Counted from the stretch's first letter, positions 27,961-36,859 are shown. The stretch: 64,000 bases of DNA from Aggregatilinea lenta (GCF_003569045.1 NZ_BFCB01000003.1:1116001-1180000); one strand, 5' to 3'. The notes: generated from the sequence alone by a model not told the origin. Made by a program: numbers and translations.

Positions 27961-27971
27961 ATAGGTCAGGC

Positions 27972-28556
27972 TTACGTGTCGGTATCGCCCCAGCGTGGGT
28001 TGTCGATCACGCCGTACGGGTCGCTGTTGTCGACGATCAGCTTGCGGAAGCCTTTTTGCTCGATCGTGCCATAGTCGTGCCCGGCGTCGCCAGGGTAGAC
28101 GAAGAACGTGATCAGATCTTCGTCCTGGCCCGTATTCACCGAGCGGTGCGCCCAGCGCGGCAGCACGTACAGTACGCGTCCGGGCCGCAGCTCCTCGACA
28201 GCCCACTCGCCTTCGGGCGTTTCCATGACCATCACACCCTGGCCCTGCAGGCAGTAGTAGATCTCGCCCGTTTCCAGCACGTTGTGGAAGTGTCCCTTGG
28301 TCATGAAGTACTCACTGCCGACTTTGCCGGGATGCACGATCGAAACGCCATGCAGCAGCTCCCCGGCTACTTCGGGACGCTTGAACTCGTAGACCTCGTA
28401 GAGCAGCGCGTCTTCGCGGTCTAGCATCGCCTGATAGGCGTCCTGGTCGAGGTACTGGCCTTGCATGTCGGTGAGACGTCGCTCAATGTGATTGTCGTAG
28501 TTTTCTGGGATGAAGGTGCCGGCAGGTAGGCCAAAAGTATAAGGTTCGGTTCTCAT
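27972..28556 (-). CDS. Cupin-type phosphoglucose isomerase
   Basis: A 194-residue single-domain cupin with the archaeal-type PGI signature TKGHFHNVLETGEIYYCLQG. Metal ligands would be H89, H91, E98 and H137, matching the spacing known from Pyrococcus PGI (H88, H90, E97, H136). This family interconverts glucose 6-phosphate and fructose 6-phosphate with a metal ion and is unrelated to the common Pgi fold. Here it likely isomerises a phosphorylated sugar imported by the adjacent transporter. It has an excellent promoter with the shared 22-bp operator directly after the -10 element. Confidence 0.86.
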   Translation of the reverse strand: MRTEPYTFGLPAGTFIPENYDNHIERRLTDMQGQYLDQDAYQAMLDREDALLYEVYEFKRPEVAGELLHGVSIVHPGKVGSEYFMTKGHFHNVLETGEIYYCLQGQGVMVMETPEGEWAVEELRPGRVLYVLPRWAHRSVNTGQDEDLITFFVYPGDAGHDYGTIEQKGFRKLIVDNSDPYGVIDNPRWGDTDT

Positions 28557-28603
28557 ATCACGTGTCCTGAGTCGTGGTGCGAAATCCGCTCGTCTGATAA
28601 AAA

Positions 28604-28662
28604 CTTGTGATCCTATGATTACAGGTTATCCCCATTATAGTGGTGTGGCCCGCGCTTGTAAA
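28604..28662 (-). promoter_or_regulatory. Promoter with GntR-type operator, site 3 (isomerase gene)
   Basis: On the minus strand TTTACA (28657-28662), 17 bases, TATAAT (28634-28639). The 22-bp inverted repeat (28604-28625; CTTGTGAT...ATTACAGG as read on the plus strand) covers the expected transcription start. A repressor bound here would block initiation. The segment 28663-28892 between this and the divergent GntR promoter shows no gene. Confidence 0.8.
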
Positions 28663-28892
28663 TATGCCGTTCAGCAGCCGATCGATTGACGTCCGCCACA
28701 GCGAATCGCGCGCCCGGACCTTAGCTCGATTTGCAGCAACTGGCACCAAACGAACGCTTATCAAGCGAAAGCTAGCCGGAGCGCGTGTCAAATGTGCCAA
28801 CGTGGACCGCTGTGTAAGCTCCCGAATCCGGCTTTGTGCCAGTGTTTGTGCCCCGCGACTAAACCAATAGTACGCTAATTTCTGATGAGGCG

Positions 28893-28956
28893 TTGACCTC
28901 GGACAGAACTCTCACTATAATGAAACCAAGACAACATGTTATAACAAGATTACAGG
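28893..28956 (+). promoter_or_regulatory. Promoter with GntR-type operator, site 2 (GntR gene)
   Basis: TTGACC (28893-28898), 17 bases, TATAAT (28916-28921), then the 22-bp inverted repeat at 28935-28956 (CATGTTAT...ATTACAGG). The right arm ends in AGGA, which doubles as the ribosome binding site for the TTG start at 28965. This geometry implies autoregulation of the GntR gene. Confidence 0.8.
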
Positions 28957-28964
28957 ATAACATC

Positions 28965-29798
28965 TTGACTGACTCTGTGGATCGCTCCAGCCCCATTCCC
29001 TACTACATCCAGGTCTGGGATATTCTGCGCGAGAATATCCAAAACGGCATCTGGCAGCCCGGCGAGCAGATCCCGGGTGAGCCGGAGCTGTGCCGGACCT
29101 TTGGCGTCAGCCGCACCGTGATCCGGCAGGCCCTGAACGAGATGGTGCACAAGGGCCTGATCGTGCGCGAAAAAGGGAAGGGCACGTTCGTCGCCACCCC
29201 GAAGATCAGCGAAAGCCTGGTGGGGGAGCTTACCGGTTTTCATCAGAACATGGTCGAGCAAGGCTACAACCCGGTCGCGCAGGTGCTGCGCCAGAACATC
29301 GTTCCGGCCAGCAGCAAGGTGGCGACCTATCTTAACGTCGAGGTCGGATCCCAAATCATCGAAATTGAGCGCCTCCGCTTCATCGATGACCTCCCCATTC
29401 AACTCGTCACGACGTATATCCCGTATGCACTCTGCCCCGATCTGGCGACCGCCGATTTTTCGCACCAATCCCTGTACACGTTTCTCGAGCAGCAGTGCGG
29501 CATCATGATCGCACGCGGGCGGCGCAGCATCGAGGCCGTGCCTGCGAACGAGTATGAGGCGCGCCACCTGAGCGTGAAGAAGGGTGCGCCGCTGATCCTG
29601 CTCGACAGCGTGAGTTACCTGGACGATGGGACGCCCGTGGAATACTACCACGCCGTGCATCGCGGCGACCGGGCCAAGTTCGAAGTGGAGCTGGTCCGCG
29701 TCCGTAAGATGGACGCCAAGGCCGACATGCCACACGAACGGCGGGGCGTACCGTGGGGAGGGGGCCTGGTTGTTCGGAGACAGAACGAAGCCGATTAG
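28965..29798 (+). CDS. GntR-family (HutC subfamily) transcriptional regulator
   Basis: A 277-residue regulator. The winged helix spans about residues 10-75 (PYYIQVWDILRENIQNG, GEPELCRTFGVSRTVIRQALNEM, VREKGKGTFV), followed by a UTRA effector domain (ELTGFHQNMVEQGYNP, IIEIERLRFIDDLPIQL, VEYYHAVHRGDRAKFEVEL). I place the start at TTG 28965 because AGGA lies 7 bases upstream. Apparent starts further up fall in the promoter itself: 28893 is the -35 box and 28920 overlaps the -10. The HutC subfamily senses sugar phosphates and other small metabolites. It likely binds the three 22-bp repeats. Confidence 0.9.
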   Translation: MTDSVDRSSPIPYYIQVWDILRENIQNGIWQPGEQIPGEPELCRTFGVSRTVIRQALNEMVHKGLIVREKGKGTFVATPKISESLVGELTGFHQNMVEQGYNPVAQVLRQNIVPASSKVATYLNVEVGSQIIEIERLRFIDDLPIQLVTTYIPYALCPDLATADFSHQSLYTFLEQQCGIMIARGRRSIEAVPANEYEARHLSVKKGAPLILLDSVSYLDDGTPVEYYHAVHRGDRAKFEVELVRVRKMDAKADMPHERRGVPWGGGLVVRRQNEAD

Positions 29799-29948
29799 CC
29801 GCTTCTCCAGCAACCTCTCACAAACTAAATCACACGGTTAAGGTTGGCTTTTCGTCAAAGGAGGTGCTGCGCGACCTGCCGTTTGTAGTCTCCCTATTTC
29901 TGGGGACATCAGCAAGATAATACGTTTCATTTACTTTGGAGGATAATG

Positions 29949-31130
29949 ATGCGCAAGAGTCGGTTGATTGTAGTTTCGCTTCTGCTGGTCCTGAGTATGG
30001 TCGTGGCTCTCAGCGCGTCCGCTCAGGGTGACGGTAACCGCGCCGACGAGCCGATCGTGATCGGCTGGGCGCCGCCGGACATCACGGGCGTTTTCAAGAC
30101 CGCGACGGACTTCTTCCAGGCCGCGGTGGACGATGCGAACGCCAACGGCTTCGACGTCGAACTAATCACACAATCCCCATCCAGCCACACGGACTTCGCC
30201 GATCAGGTTGCGATCCTCGAAGACTACATCCAGCGTGGCGTGGACGTGATCGCGGTCTCCCCAAGCGAAGTTGAAGTCGTCAAGCCTGCGATCGCGAAAG
30301 CCAATGAAGCAGGCATCCCCGTCATCGTCGTCAACCTGCTTGAGCCGATCGAGGGCGCGGACGTGGCATCGTACATCGGCTTCGACAACACTGTCGGTGC
30401 TGAAGTGTCGGCCTATGCCATGCTCGACTACTTCGGCGGGCCGGGTGTCCTGGGCGAAGGCGAGCAGGTCGAGATCGAAGACGGCCAGTACCTGGACATC
30501 GAATTCTGGGAAGGGCTGTACGGCGAGCTGACGGACGAGGAAAAAGCTGAAATCGTCGCCAAGGGCGCGATCATCGAAGGCGTGGCGGGCGGCTTCTTCT
30601 CTGTGGCGCGCCTGAACGGCTTCAATCAGGTCCTGGAAGACTATCCGGGTGTTGAGATCGTCGGCGAGCCGTGCGCGGCGGACTGGAACCGCGAAAAGGG
30701 CATTTCCTGCGCCGAAGACATCCTGCAAGCGAACGACGACCTGGACTTCATCTGGGCCGCTTCGAACGAGATGGGCCTGGGCGCGATGCTGGCTGCTGAC
30801 GGCCAGGAACGTCTGGAAAATGCGCAGGATGGTCCGGTCGTGGGCGATGGGTCCGTGGCAATCTTCACCAATGACCTGACCCCCGAATCGGTCGAGCGCA
30901 TCAACGAAGGCATGATCGTCGCCGAGACGACCCACGGCTTCGCCGACTGGGGCTGGTACGGTGGTGAGTTCGCGGTCGAGCTGGTGTGCGGCATCGACGT
31001 TCCGGCGACCTTCGACATCCGTCCGCGTATTGCCTATATCGAGAACGCAAGCACCTTCTATCCTGAGCCTGTGCTGCCCGAAATCGACTGGGAAAGCATC
31101 AAGGCGGACTGCACCGGCGCTGCTGAGTAA
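29949..31130 (+). CDS. Ribose-type sugar ABC transporter substrate-binding protein
   Basis: A 393-residue secreted protein of the Peripla_BP_4 family (RbsB/XylF-like). The signal peptide MRKSRLIVVSLLLVLSMVVA ends at SASAQGD with no lipobox cysteine. The segments TDFADQVAILEDYIQRGVDVIAVSPSEV and GIPVIVVNL are the classic ligand-binding start of this fold. Two cysteines (CAADW, ISCAED) may form a disulfide. GGAGG precedes two adjacent ATG codons; the second (29949) is better spaced. It is the first gene of a twelve-gene operon. Confidence 0.92.
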   Translation: MRKSRLIVVSLLLVLSMVVALSASAQGDGNRADEPIVIGWAPPDITGVFKTATDFFQAAVDDANANGFDVELITQSPSSHTDFADQVAILEDYIQRGVDVIAVSPSEVEVVKPAIAKANEAGIPVIVVNLLEPIEGADVASYIGFDNTVGAEVSAYAMLDYFGGPGVLGEGEQVEIEDGQYLDIEFWEGLYGELTDEEKAEIVAKGAIIEGVAGGFFSVARLNGFNQVLEDYPGVEIVGEPCAADWNREKGISCAEDILQANDDLDFIWAASNEMGLGAMLAADGQERLENAQDGPVVGDGSVAIFTNDLTPESVERINEGMIVAETTHGFADWGWYGGEFAVELVCGIDVPATFDIRPRIAYIENASTFYPEPVLPEIDWESIKADCTGAAE

Positions 31131-31153
31131 TTTCACGCCATGAGCGGGATGCT

Positions 31154-31186
31154 GTGCGGCGGGCCAGCGCCATCGACCCGCCGCAC
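31154..31186 (+). terminator. Hairpin after the binding-protein gene of the twelve-gene operon
   Basis: GTGCGGCGGG and CCCGCCGCAC form a perfect 10-base stem 24 bases after the binding-protein stop codon, without a T-run. It likely stabilises the upstream message or attenuates downstream transcription. Confidence 0.5.
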
Positions 31187-31227
31187 GGCCCGTCACCCGT
31201 CGCCGTGATGCGACGAAGGAGGGTTCG

Positions 31228-31986
31228 ATGCGGTTTCAGGAGAAGGTTGTCGCGATCACCGGCGCGGCCAAAGGGATAGGTCGGGCCGCCGCGCTGGCCT
31301 TTGCGCGCGAAGGCGCTGCCGTCGCAATCGTGGATCGAAGCGCGGACGGGGAAGCCGTCGCGCGCGAGCTTGAAGGGGCCGGACACCCGGTCCTGTTTGT
31401 GGCTACCGACATTTCCAGCGAATCCGAGGTCCAGGCGCTGTTTGACCGGATCGCGGCGCAGTGGAACCGGCTGGACGTGCTGGTCAACAACGCGGGCATC
31501 TACCGCCAGGGCGACGTGCTGGAAGCGCCCACCGACGAGTGGGAGCGCATCCTGGCCGTTAACCTCACCGGCAGTTTCCTGTGCACCAAATATGCCGTAC
31601 CGCTCATGTTGCGCGGCGAGGGCGGGGTCGTCGTCAACGTCGCGTCCGAGGCTGGGCTGGTCGGGATCGCAGGGCAAGTAGCTTACAACGTCTCGAAGGC
31701 GGGCATGATCGCCCTGACGCGCAGCTGCGCGGTCGATCTGGCATCACGCGGCATCCGGGTCAACAGCGTGTGTCCCGGCACGACGTCTACACCCCTGGTC
31801 GAAGAGGCAATCCGGCGCGCGCCCGATCCGGCGGCTGCGAAGCGTTTCCTCGAAGAATCACGCCCCATGAACCGCCTCGGCACGCCGGAGGAAATCGCCT
31901 CCGCGATCCTTTATCTGGCGAGCGCCGACGCGGGCTATGCCACCGGCTCAATCCTCAGCATCGACGGTGGGTATACGGCTCAGTAA
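31228..31986 (+). CDS. Short-chain dehydrogenase/reductase (SDR)
   Basis: A 252-residue classical SDR with TGAAKGIG cofactor loop (11-18), NNAG (87-90) and the catalytic S140, Y153, K157. It ends in the usual ILSIDGGYTAQ. The Asp in AIVDRS after the second strand favours NAD over NADP. It oxidises a secondary alcohol, probably of the sugar or polyol brought in by the operon's transporter. GAAGGAGGG precedes ATG 31228. Its position between the binding-protein gene and the ATPase gene makes its link to the transported compound strong. It is similar to, but not the same as, the SDR at 34724-35491. Confidence 0.92.
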   Translation: MRFQEKVVAITGAAKGIGRAAALAFAREGAAVAIVDRSADGEAVARELEGAGHPVLFVATDISSESEVQALFDRIAAQWNRLDVLVNNAGIYRQGDVLEAPTDEWERILAVNLTGSFLCTKYAVPLMLRGEGGVVVNVASEAGLVGIAGQVAYNVSKAGMIALTRSCAVDLASRGIRVNSVCPGTTSTPLVEEAIRRAPDPAAAKRFLEESRPMNRLGTPEEIASAILYLASADAGYATGSILSIDGGYTAQ

Positions 31987-32005
31987 CCTGAGTGGGAGAT
32001 AGTTC

Positions 32006-33490
32006 ATGGCAGCCAGCCAGCCGCTCCTGCATATGGAGCAGATCGACAAGCACTATCCGGGTGTGCACGCGCTTGATCACGTCGATTTTACGCTGCACGC
32101 AGGTGAAGTACATGTGTTGTTAGGCGAAAACGGGGCCGGAAAATCGACCCTGATGAAAGTGTTGAGCGGGTCCGTGCCGCGCGATGGGGGCCGGATCATC
32201 ATCAACGGCGAAGACGTGAAGCACTACGATCCTAATGCCGCGCACCTGTTGGGTGTGGGCATGGTGTACCAGGAATTTAGCCTCGTCCCAACGCTGACGG
32301 TGGCGGAAAACATCTTTTTGGGCGATCTGCCTCGAAACCGGCTGGGCGTTGTGAAATGGTCGGAGGTGAACCAGAAAGCGCAGGCCAGCCTCGATGACCT
32401 GGGCGTGGACATCAACCCGCGCGCGGTGGTCGAGACGCTCAGTGTGGCCGAGCAGCAGCTCACGGAGATCGCGCGCATCGTAACCAGGCAGTCGCGCATT
32501 CTGCTGCTGGACGAGCCGACCTCCGCTCTGTCAGAGACGGAACGCGAGCGCCTGTTCGACATCATCCGGCGGCTCCAGCAGCGCGGTGTGGGCATCATCT
32601 ATATCTCGCACCGCCTGGAAGAAGTGCCGCTTATCGGCACACGGGTCACCATTATGCGCGATGGGCGGGTGATCGATACGCTGCCAATCGACAAGGCCGA
32701 CCGTGAAACGATGGTCAGCATGATGGTCGGTCGCCAGCTTACGGACCAGTTCCCCAAAACGGAAATCAAACGAGGCGACGTGGTGCTGCGCGTCGAGAAC
32801 CTCGCGCTAGACGGCAAGCTGCACGATCTGTCGTTCGAGCTGCACCGGGGCGAGATCCTGGGCATCTTCGGTCTGATGGGCGCAGGTCAGACGGAGCTGG
32901 CGCACGCGCTGTTCGGGCTGGTGAAGCCCGCCACCGGGCGCATCAGCATCGACGGCAAGCAGGTGTCCATCCACGAACCGGTGGAGGCTATTCGCGAGGG
33001 CATGGGCTTTATGCTGCGCGACCGCAAGGCCAGTTTGGTCCCCATGCAGCCGATCCCGTCCAATATCACCCTGGCGAACGTCAGCCAGAACCGGATGCTG
33101 CGCGCGCTGAACCTCGGCCAGGAGACGAAGACCGCGGAGGAATACGTCAAGGAGCTGCAAATTCGCCCGCCGATGCTGGACCGCCCGGTGATGTTCCTCA
33201 GCGGCGGCAACCAGCAGAAGGTTTGCCTCGCACGGTGGCTGTGCAGCCAGGCGCAGATTCTGATCGTGGACGAGCCGACGCGCGGCATCGACGTGGGCGC
33301 GAAAGCGGAAGTTTTTGCGCTGCTGGACCGGCTGGCACGGGAGGGCGTGGGCGTGATCATGATCTCCTCCGAAATGCCGGAGATCCTGGCGATGGCCGAC
33401 CGCACGCTGGTCATGCGCGACGGGCACTTCACCGCCGAGTTCGAGCGCGGCGAGGCGACGCAGGAGCTGCTATTGCACAGCGCCAGCTAA
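32006..33490 (+). CDS. Ribose-type sugar ABC transporter ATP-binding protein (RbsA-like)
   Basis: A 494-residue double ABC ATPase. The N-terminal half has Walker A GENGAGKST, signature LSVAEQQ and Walker B ILLLDEPTSAL. The C-terminal half has a degenerate Walker A (GLMGAGQTELAH, lacking the Lys), signature LSGGNQQKV and Walker B ILIVDEPTRGID. One active and one degenerate site is the rule for RbsA/XylG/MglA. It drives the permease at 33597-34679. Substrates of this CUT2 class are monosaccharides or polyols. GGGAG precedes ATG 32006. Confidence 0.94.
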   Translation: MAASQPLLHMEQIDKHYPGVHALDHVDFTLHAGEVHVLLGENGAGKSTLMKVLSGSVPRDGGRIIINGEDVKHYDPNAAHLLGVGMVYQEFSLVPTLTVAENIFLGDLPRNRLGVVKWSEVNQKAQASLDDLGVDINPRAVVETLSVAEQQLTEIARIVTRQSRILLLDEPTSALSETERERLFDIIRRLQQRGVGIIYISHRLEEVPLIGTRVTIMRDGRVIDTLPIDKADRETMVSMMVGRQLTDQFPKTEIKRGDVVLRVENLALDGKLHDLSFELHRGEILGIFGLMGAGQTELAHALFGLVKPATGRISIDGKQVSIHEPVEAIREGMGFMLRDRKASLVPMQPIPSNITLANVSQNRMLRALNLGQETKTAEEYVKELQIRPPMLDRPVMFLSGGNQQKVCLARWLCSQAQILIVDEPTRGIDVGAKAEVFALLDRLAREGVGVIMISSEMPEILAMADRTLVMRDGHFTAEFERGEATQELLLHSAS

Positions 33491-33596
33491 GGTATGGCGC
33501 GCATCGTAGCGCGGTCAGCCGCCAGATCGCTGGCGGGCAGCACGGCTTCTGTCGTAACAGATTATCTTGAGTGAAATACATTTTCCGGAGGCGCAC

Positions 33597-34679
33597 GTGG
33601 GTAAGAATATTGGACTTGGGGCCAACGCGGGCGAAACGGCGCTGGACTCGATGCGGGCCAGCCGGACCTGGCATACAACGCGGTCTCTTCTGCTGCGCGG
33701 CGGTCCGCTGATTGCGCTGCTGGTGCTGGCGATCTACCTTTCGTTTGCATCGCCCCACTTCATGACCGAGAGCAATCTGGTGAACGTCGCCCGCCGGACG
33801 TCCGTCCTGGCGATCATGGCGGTCGGTCAGACGTTCGTCATTCTCACGGGGGGCATCGACCTGTCGGTCGGCGCGGTTGCGGCACTCAGCGCCTCGGCGG
33901 CAGCCGTGACGATGACCCAGCAGGTGAACGTGCTGGGGCTGGGCATCAAGTTCGGACCGGTGGACTTTCTGCCGGGCCTGATTATCGCGCTGCTGGTCGG
34001 CGGGGCCGCCGGGCTGCTGAACGGCCTCTTGATCACTAAAGGCAACATCCCCGACTTCATCGCCACGCTGGGCACGCTTGAGGCGTTTCGCGGCATGGCG
34101 CTGCTAACGACCAACGGCCTGCCCGTGCCCTCCTACTACAGCGACGCGCCCAAAGCGCGTTCGGCGCTGCCGGAGACGATGATCCGCGTGGGCACGAGTG
34201 ATTTCCTGGGGATACCGATCGCGGCCTGGCTGGCGCTGCTCGTTGTGTTGGCCGGGTGGCTGCTGCTGCGCTATTCGACCTTTGGGCGCGGCGTGTACGC
34301 CGTGGGCGGCAACCGCGAGGCCGCGCGCGTGTCCGGTATCAACATCAACCGCACGAAGCTGGGCGTGTACCTCGTGTCCGGCGTCCTGGCGGCGCTGGGC
34401 GGGTTCGTGCTGGCCGGACGCCTGAACTCGGCCAATGCGCTGATGTCCGAAGGCGACGAGCTGACTTCTATTGCGGCAGTAGTGATCGGCGGCACGAACC
34501 TGATCGGCGGTGTGGGCGGCGTGATCGGCTCGGTGATCGGCGCAGTGATCACGGGCGTGATCGACAACGGCCTGAACCTGCTGAACGTGACCGAGTTCTG
34601 GCAGCGCATCGTGATGGGGTCGGTCATTGTCGTCGTGGTCATCTTCGACCAGTGGCGGCGGCGGCGCTTCCATACGTAG
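33597..34679 (+). CDS. Ribose-type sugar ABC transporter permease (RbsC-like)
   Basis: A 360-residue membrane protein of the BPD_transp_2 family. GTG 33597 follows CGGAGG at ideal spacing; a TTG at 33567 is possible but lacks a site. The segments VGQTFVILTGGIDLSVGAVAALS (GGIDLSVG), GLLNGLLITKGNIPDFIATLGT and VYAVGGNREAARVSGIN (GGN.EAA.SGI) are diagnostic. A loop at residues ~170-200 is longer than in RbsC. About eight to ten membrane segments are visible. Confidence 0.93.
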   Translation: MGKNIGLGANAGETALDSMRASRTWHTTRSLLLRGGPLIALLVLAIYLSFASPHFMTESNLVNVARRTSVLAIMAVGQTFVILTGGIDLSVGAVAALSASAAAVTMTQQVNVLGLGIKFGPVDFLPGLIIALLVGGAAGLLNGLLITKGNIPDFIATLGTLEAFRGMALLTTNGLPVPSYYSDAPKARSALPETMIRVGTSDFLGIPIAAWLALLVVLAGWLLLRYSTFGRGVYAVGGNREAARVSGININRTKLGVYLVSGVLAALGGFVLAGRLNSANALMSEGDELTSIAAVVIGGTNLIGGVGGVIGSVIGAVITGVIDNGLNLLNVTEFWQRIVMGSVIVVVVIFDQWRRRRFHT

Positions 34680-34723
34680 AGGGACGGCAGCGTCCCTGGT
34701 TTTTGAACGGCACAGGAGGATCT

Positions 34724-35491
34724 ATGGCGCGGCGCTTTGAAGATAAGGTCGTGGTGGTGACAGGCGGCAGCCGGGGCATCGGCTACGCGATCGCCAGCGC
34801 GCTGGTGGACGAGGGCGCGACAGTGATCGTCGCGTCCAAGAACTCAGCGCGGGGCACTGCCGCAGCGGAGGTGCTCAACGCGCAGGACGGCGGTGGACGG
34901 GCCGCGTTCGTTGCCACGGACGTGACCGACAAAGCGCAGGTTGAGGCGATGGTCGCGCAGGTCCTGGCGCAGCACGGGCGGATCGACGCGCTGGTTAACA
35001 ACGCGGGCGTGCACGACAAGGCGGCGTTTTGCGACGAGAGCGAAGACCTGTGGCAGGTCATGTATCGCCAGAACGTGATGGGCGTCGTGCTGCCCTCGCA
35101 GGCCGTGGTGCGCGATATGCAGCGGCGCGGTGAGGGCGGCGCGATCGTACACGTCTCGTCGAAGGCGGGCGTCGTCGGAGAGCCGGGGCACGCGGCTTAC
35201 AGCGCGGCGAAAGGGGCCGTGATCGCCCTGACGCGCGCGATGGCGGTCGAGCTGGCATGGGACCAGATCCGCGTGAACGTGGTCTGTCCGGGACCGGTGC
35301 TGACCGATATGCTGACCGGTAACGTCACGGCGCAGGCCGATCGCGATGCACTGGGCGCGGATGCGCCGTTGGGCCGCATCGGGCTGCCGGAGGACATCGC
35401 GGGCGCGGTGCTGTATCTGGCCTCGGCGGACAGCGGCTGGTGCACCGGGCAGGCGATCAACGTGGACGGTGGCCTGTCGATCCTGAAGTAA
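34724..35491 (+). CDS. Short-chain dehydrogenase/reductase (SDR), second in operon
   Basis: A 255-residue classical SDR: TGGSRGIG (13-20), NNAG (92-95), catalytic S146, Y159 and K163, ending AINVDGGLSILK. AGGAGGA precedes ATG 34724. Upstream open frame overlaps the permease gene and is ignored. Together with the SDR at 31228-31986, the Gfo/Idh/MocA protein and the alcohol dehydrogenase, it gives four different oxidoreductases in one operon, so the pathway probably has several oxidation or epimerisation steps, or handles several substrates. Residues after the second strand (IVASKN) suggest a different cofactor preference from the first SDR. Confidence 0.92.
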   Translation: MARRFEDKVVVVTGGSRGIGYAIASALVDEGATVIVASKNSARGTAAAEVLNAQDGGGRAAFVATDVTDKAQVEAMVAQVLAQHGRIDALVNNAGVHDKAAFCDESEDLWQVMYRQNVMGVVLPSQAVVRDMQRRGEGGAIVHVSSKAGVVGEPGHAAYSAAKGAVIALTRAMAVELAWDQIRVNVVCPGPVLTDMLTGNVTAQADRDALGADAPLGRIGLPEDIAGAVLYLASADSGWCTGQAINVDGGLSILK

Positions 35492-35618
35492 CCGGCTGGA
35501 ACCAGCGCAATAGTAATCGATCGAATCAGCTCTACACGGATATCTGAATTTCACTTGCCTGCCTGCACCGCACCTTCACGCAGCGGCAATCGCAAGCACA
35601 CACGAAGGAGACTCTAGG

Positions 35619-36644
35619 ATGGCTCAGGATGTACGGGTCTGTGTTATCGGCGCGGGGCGTGCGGGCATGGTCCATGCGCGGAACTTCCGCTGGCGCGTGC
35701 CCTATAGTAAGCTGGTCGCGCTGGTCGACGTGAGTGAGGAGCAGGGGCAGAAGTCTGCGGCGGAAGTGGATCTGGGCGACGCGCACTACACTACGCTCGA
35801 ACAGGCCCTCGACGCGACCGAGTTTGACGCGGTCGTCATTACCACGCCGACCTTCACGCACGCCGAACTGGCGATCAAGGCCGCACAGGCGGGCAAGCAT
35901 ATCCTGTGCGAAAAGCCGATGGCGCTGACTCTGGACGAGTGCGACCGCATGATCGCCGCCGCCGAGGAAGCGGGCGTCGTGCTGCAGCTCGCCTTCATGC
36001 GCCGCTTCGATCCGCCCTTCGCCGCCGCGAAGAAGCAGATCGAGGAAGGGCTGATCGGCGACCCGATCATCGTGCGCTCGCTGACGCGCGGGCCGGGTCT
36101 GCCGCCTGCGTGGGCCAACGACGTCAGCCGCAGTAACGGCATGCTGGCCGAAGTCAACAGCCACGACTTCGACGCCGTGCGCTGGCTGGCGGGCAGCACC
36201 TATACCAGCGTCTTCGCACGGGCGGCAACGCTCAAAGCGCCGGAAGTGAAGGAACAGTATCCCGACTTTTACGATACGGCCATCGTCAGCCTGCAACTGG
36301 CGAGCGGCGCGCTGGGCATGATCGACGGCGTGTGCCCCGCGCACTACGGCTACGACGCGCGCGCCGAGGTGGTCGGCACGGCGGGCATTCTGATGATTGG
36401 CGAGCTGCGCGAGACGGCGATCACGCGCGTCACGCGGCAGGATGGCATGATCGAGCGCAACTTCGTATCGTGGCCGCTGCGCTTCAAGGAAGCCTACGTC
36501 GGCGAGGAAACCGACTTTGTGACCTGTATCCGCGAGGGCAAGCAGCCGAGCGCGACGGGACTCGACGGACGCCGCGCGCTCCAGGCCGTGCTGGCTGCCA
36601 ACGAGTCGATCCGCACCGGGCAGGCCGTCGCCATCGCGCAGTAA
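35619..36644 (+). CDS. Gfo/Idh/MocA-family sugar or inositol dehydrogenase
   Basis: A 341-residue oxidoreductase with the N-terminal Rossmann motif VIGAGRAGMVHARNF and the family's CEKPMALTLDEC (EKP catalytic lysine). Then GILMIGELRETAITRV and the C-terminal alpha/beta dimerisation domain. Members include myo-inositol 2-dehydrogenase and glucose-fructose oxidoreductase. The motif MLAEVNSHDFDAVRWLAGS carries the HD pair used in catalysis. GAAGGAG precedes ATG 35619. It probably oxidises a ring hydroxyl of a sugar or cyclitol. Confidence 0.92.
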   Translation: MAQDVRVCVIGAGRAGMVHARNFRWRVPYSKLVALVDVSEEQGQKSAAEVDLGDAHYTTLEQALDATEFDAVVITTPTFTHAELAIKAAQAGKHILCEKPMALTLDECDRMIAAAEEAGVVLQLAFMRRFDPPFAAAKKQIEEGLIGDPIIVRSLTRGPGLPPAWANDVSRSNGMLAEVNSHDFDAVRWLAGSTYTSVFARAATLKAPEVKEQYPDFYDTAIVSLQLASGALGMIDGVCPAHYGYDARAEVVGTAGILMIGELRETAITRVTRQDGMIERNFVSWPLRFKEAYVGEETDFVTCIREGKQPSATGLDGRRALQAVLAANESIRTGQAVAIAQ

Positions 36645-36658
36645 GCGCGGGCAGATAG

Positions 36659-36753
36659 CCCCCACCCCAAACCCCTCCCCCGCGAAGAGGGAGAGGCCTA
36701 AAAACCTGTTTTTCTCCCTTCCCTCCTTGCGGGGGAAGGGGCGGGGATGGGGG
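36659..36753. repeat. GC-rich imperfect inverted repeat
   Basis: About 95 bp with complementary arms CCCCCACCCC...CCCTCCCCCGC and GCGGGGGAAGGGG...GGGGATGGGGG around an AT-richer centre (GCCTAAAAACCTG). It lies between the dehydrogenase genes, inside the long operon. Sequences of this kind are dispersed in many Chloroflexota genomes. It resembles the core of the MITE-like repeats but lacks their terminal repeats. Confidence 0.6.
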
Positions 36754-36859
36754 ATAAGACGCGCCAAACAGGCCAAATTTACACCAGCTTGGCGCGCTAT
36801 AGGGACAATTCATGAATTGCCCACAGTAGATCGACCGAGGGAAGAGACGAGGACACTGT

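Noticed and set aside
28893-28964. A longer GntR protein starting upstream
   Set aside because: The codons would coincide with the -35 and -10 boxes and the operator; TTG 28965 has the ribosome binding site.
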